NCBI RefSeq assembly: GCF_005771675.1
Contig: NZ_VAJM01000006.1
Location: 301,784 to 365,783, forward strand
DNA length: 64,000 bases
Source: Hymenobacter jeollabukensis
GTDB lineage: Bacteria > Bacteroidota > Bacteroidia > Cytophagales > Hymenobacteraceae
Direction of reading: 5' to 3'
This document shows positions 62,883 through 64,000 of this stretch, one piece after another. The notes under the pieces were generated by a model, which had not been told where the DNA came from, did no database searches, and saw only the letters and a list, made by a program, of their open reading frames with translations. The position numbers and the translations under genes were made by a program. How positions within the stretch are numbered: position 1 is the stretch's first letter; each line of letters opens with the position of its first letter.

Positions 62883-64000
62883 ATGGAATCTTCCTTACTC
62901 CGCTATCGGCTGCGCCCCGCGCTCCTGCCCCTGCTGCTCGGCCTGTGGCTGCTGGCCCTGCCCGGCCGGGCCAGCCACATCCGCGCCGGCGACATTCAGG
63001 CCAAAACGGATACCACGGCGGCCCACAATCCGCTGCGCATCTTCTTTAAGATGGTGACCTATACGGATTCTAACTCGCCGGCTGATAACCCGGGCCAACA
63101 GTCGAGCAACGAAGCAACCATCTTTTTTGGCGACGGCACCAGCATCGTCGCCACCCGCCTGCCCCCGGTGCAGCTGCCCAATAACGTGCGGCGCAGCGTG
63201 TACTACTTCGAGCATACTTACAGCGGAGCCGGAACTTACTACGTCAGTCATATCGGGGAGCTGCGCGCCACGGGGATTCGCAACGTGCCGTCGTCGGATC
63301 AGCGCAGCTTTTACATCCATACCCAGATCAACATCAGCCCGCTCATCGGCATCAACCACTCGCCGGTGCTCAACGCCCCGGCCATTGACCGGGCCGCTTC
63401 GGGGCAGGTGTACCTGCACAACCCGGCGGCGTCCGATGAAGATCGAGACTCCCTGGTTTTTCGCTTGCTCGTCTGCCAGTACGAACCGCGTACGGTAGCT
63501 TCCCTCGTGCAAAGCGGCAACAATCGGCCGCAGCCGGTGAATCTGCCCGGCTATACGTATCCGAATGTGGCCTCCGGCGGAACCCAGGTGCCTTATACGG
63601 GCCCACCCGTAGGCGTGCCCGGAGCTCCGTCCATTCTGGTAATAAACGACAGCACCGGTCAAATGGTGTGGAACGCCCCGAACCTGCTGGGCGACTACAA
63701 CGTGGCGTTTGTGGTGGAAGAGTGGCGGCGCGACGCGTTCGGGGGCAAGCGCAAAATTGGGGAAGTCATCCGCGACATGCAGATAACGGTGTTTGCCAGC
63801 AGCAACCAGCGCCCGACCATCACGGTGCCGCGCGACACCTGCGTGGTGGCCGGCACCACCCTCACGCGCACGGTGACGGCCACCGACCCGGACAACAACC
63901 CGCTGCGCCTCTCCGCCTACGGCGGCATGCTGCCCACCCCGGCCAGCTTCGTGACCACGCTCAGCGTGCCGGGCCGGGCCGTGGGCCGCTTCAGCTGGCC
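62883..64000 (+). CDS. Large secreted protein, PKD-like (3' end outside window)
   Basis: Open frame running off the window, at least 372 residues. Signal peptide LRPALLPLLLGLWLLALPGRA is followed by SHIRAGDIQAKTDTTAAHNP and an Ig/PKD-like pattern (ATIFFGDGTSI, YYFEHTYSGAGTYYVSHIGE), then HSPVLNAPAIDRAASGQ and a second domain starting at RPTITVPRDTCVVAGT. This arrangement is typical of Hymenobacter and relatives' proteins that end with a gliding-motility-associated (T9SS type B) tail; that tail would be beyond the window. ATG 62883 fits the signal peptide. Confidence 0.85.
   Translation, partial: MESSLLRYRLRPALLPLLLGLWLLALPGRASHIRAGDIQAKTDTTAAHNPLRIFFKMVTYTDSNSPADNPGQQSSNEATIFFGDGTSIVATRLPPVQLPNNVRRSVYYFEHTYSGAGTYYVSHIGELRATGIRNVPSSDQRSFYIHTQINISPLIGINHSPVLNAPAIDRAASGQVYLHNPAASDEDRDSLVFRLLVCQYEPRTVASLVQSGNNRPQPVNLPGYTYPNVASGGTQVPYTGPPVGVPGAPSILVINDSTGQMVWNAPNLLGDYNVAFVVEEWRRDAFGGKRKIGEVIRDMQITVFASSNQRPTITVPRDTCVVAGTTLTRTVTATDPDNNPLRLSAYGGMLPTPASFVTTLSVPGRAVGRFSW

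Overview
The window comes from a GC-rich member of the Bacteroidota, most likely Hymenobacter or a close relative in the Cytophagales. The evidence is: several secreted proteins with type IX secretion (T9SS) type A sorting tails, an S46 dipeptidyl peptidase, DUF1571 and PA2169-type proteins, -7 boxes of the Bacteroidota form TAnnTTTG, and an almost complete lack of Shine-Dalgarno sequences before start codons. I found no rRNA, tRNA, CRISPR array, prophage or classical insertion sequence. The genome is nevertheless rich in short dispersed repeats.

Layout. 0-16.5 kb: housekeeping and stress genes (5'-truncated S46 peptidase, amidohydrolase, glycosyltransferase, DUF1571 protein, DECR-type reductase, two NAD/FAD enzymes, PA2169-type bundle, DEAD-box RNA helicase, cold-shock protein, AlkD-like repair protein, thioesterase). 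17-24.2 kb: two large T9SS cargo proteins. 24.4-41.4 kb: FkbM methyltransferase, a UvrD/AddA-type helicase, an isoquinoline-oxidoreductase-like molybdenum enzyme pair, lipoproteins and an AddB-type iron-sulfur nuclease. 41.6-43.8 kb: cytosine deaminase-like enzyme, small membrane proteins and MscS. 44-58.6 kb: a signalling cluster. 58.8-64 kb: ClC channel, barrel-like protein, DUF2809, MpaB-like protein and the start of a large secreted protein.

The signalling cluster is one of two highlights. Two histidine kinases with near-identical kinase cores but different sensors (beta-propeller/Y_Y_Y versus TPR) flank one NarL/LuxR response regulator and three secreted-protein genes. Two of these encode phage-fibre-like proteins with S74 self-cleaving chaperone tails. 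Each of the three genes is preceded by the same promoter: a dyad TACCCCCAAATGCGGTA, exactly 10 nt, TTG, 19-20 nt, then nAnnTTTG. This looks like a self-contained regulon for surface fibres that I do not recognise from the literature.

The second highlight is a 621-bp element (27806-28426) with perfect 43-bp terminal inverted repeats, carrying a DUF559 nuclease-like domain. It sits in frame inside the AddA-type helicase gene. The same helicase and the separate AddB-type nuclease also carry smaller in-frame repeat insertions. Another repeat begins directly at the stop codons of three genes, always in the same orientation.
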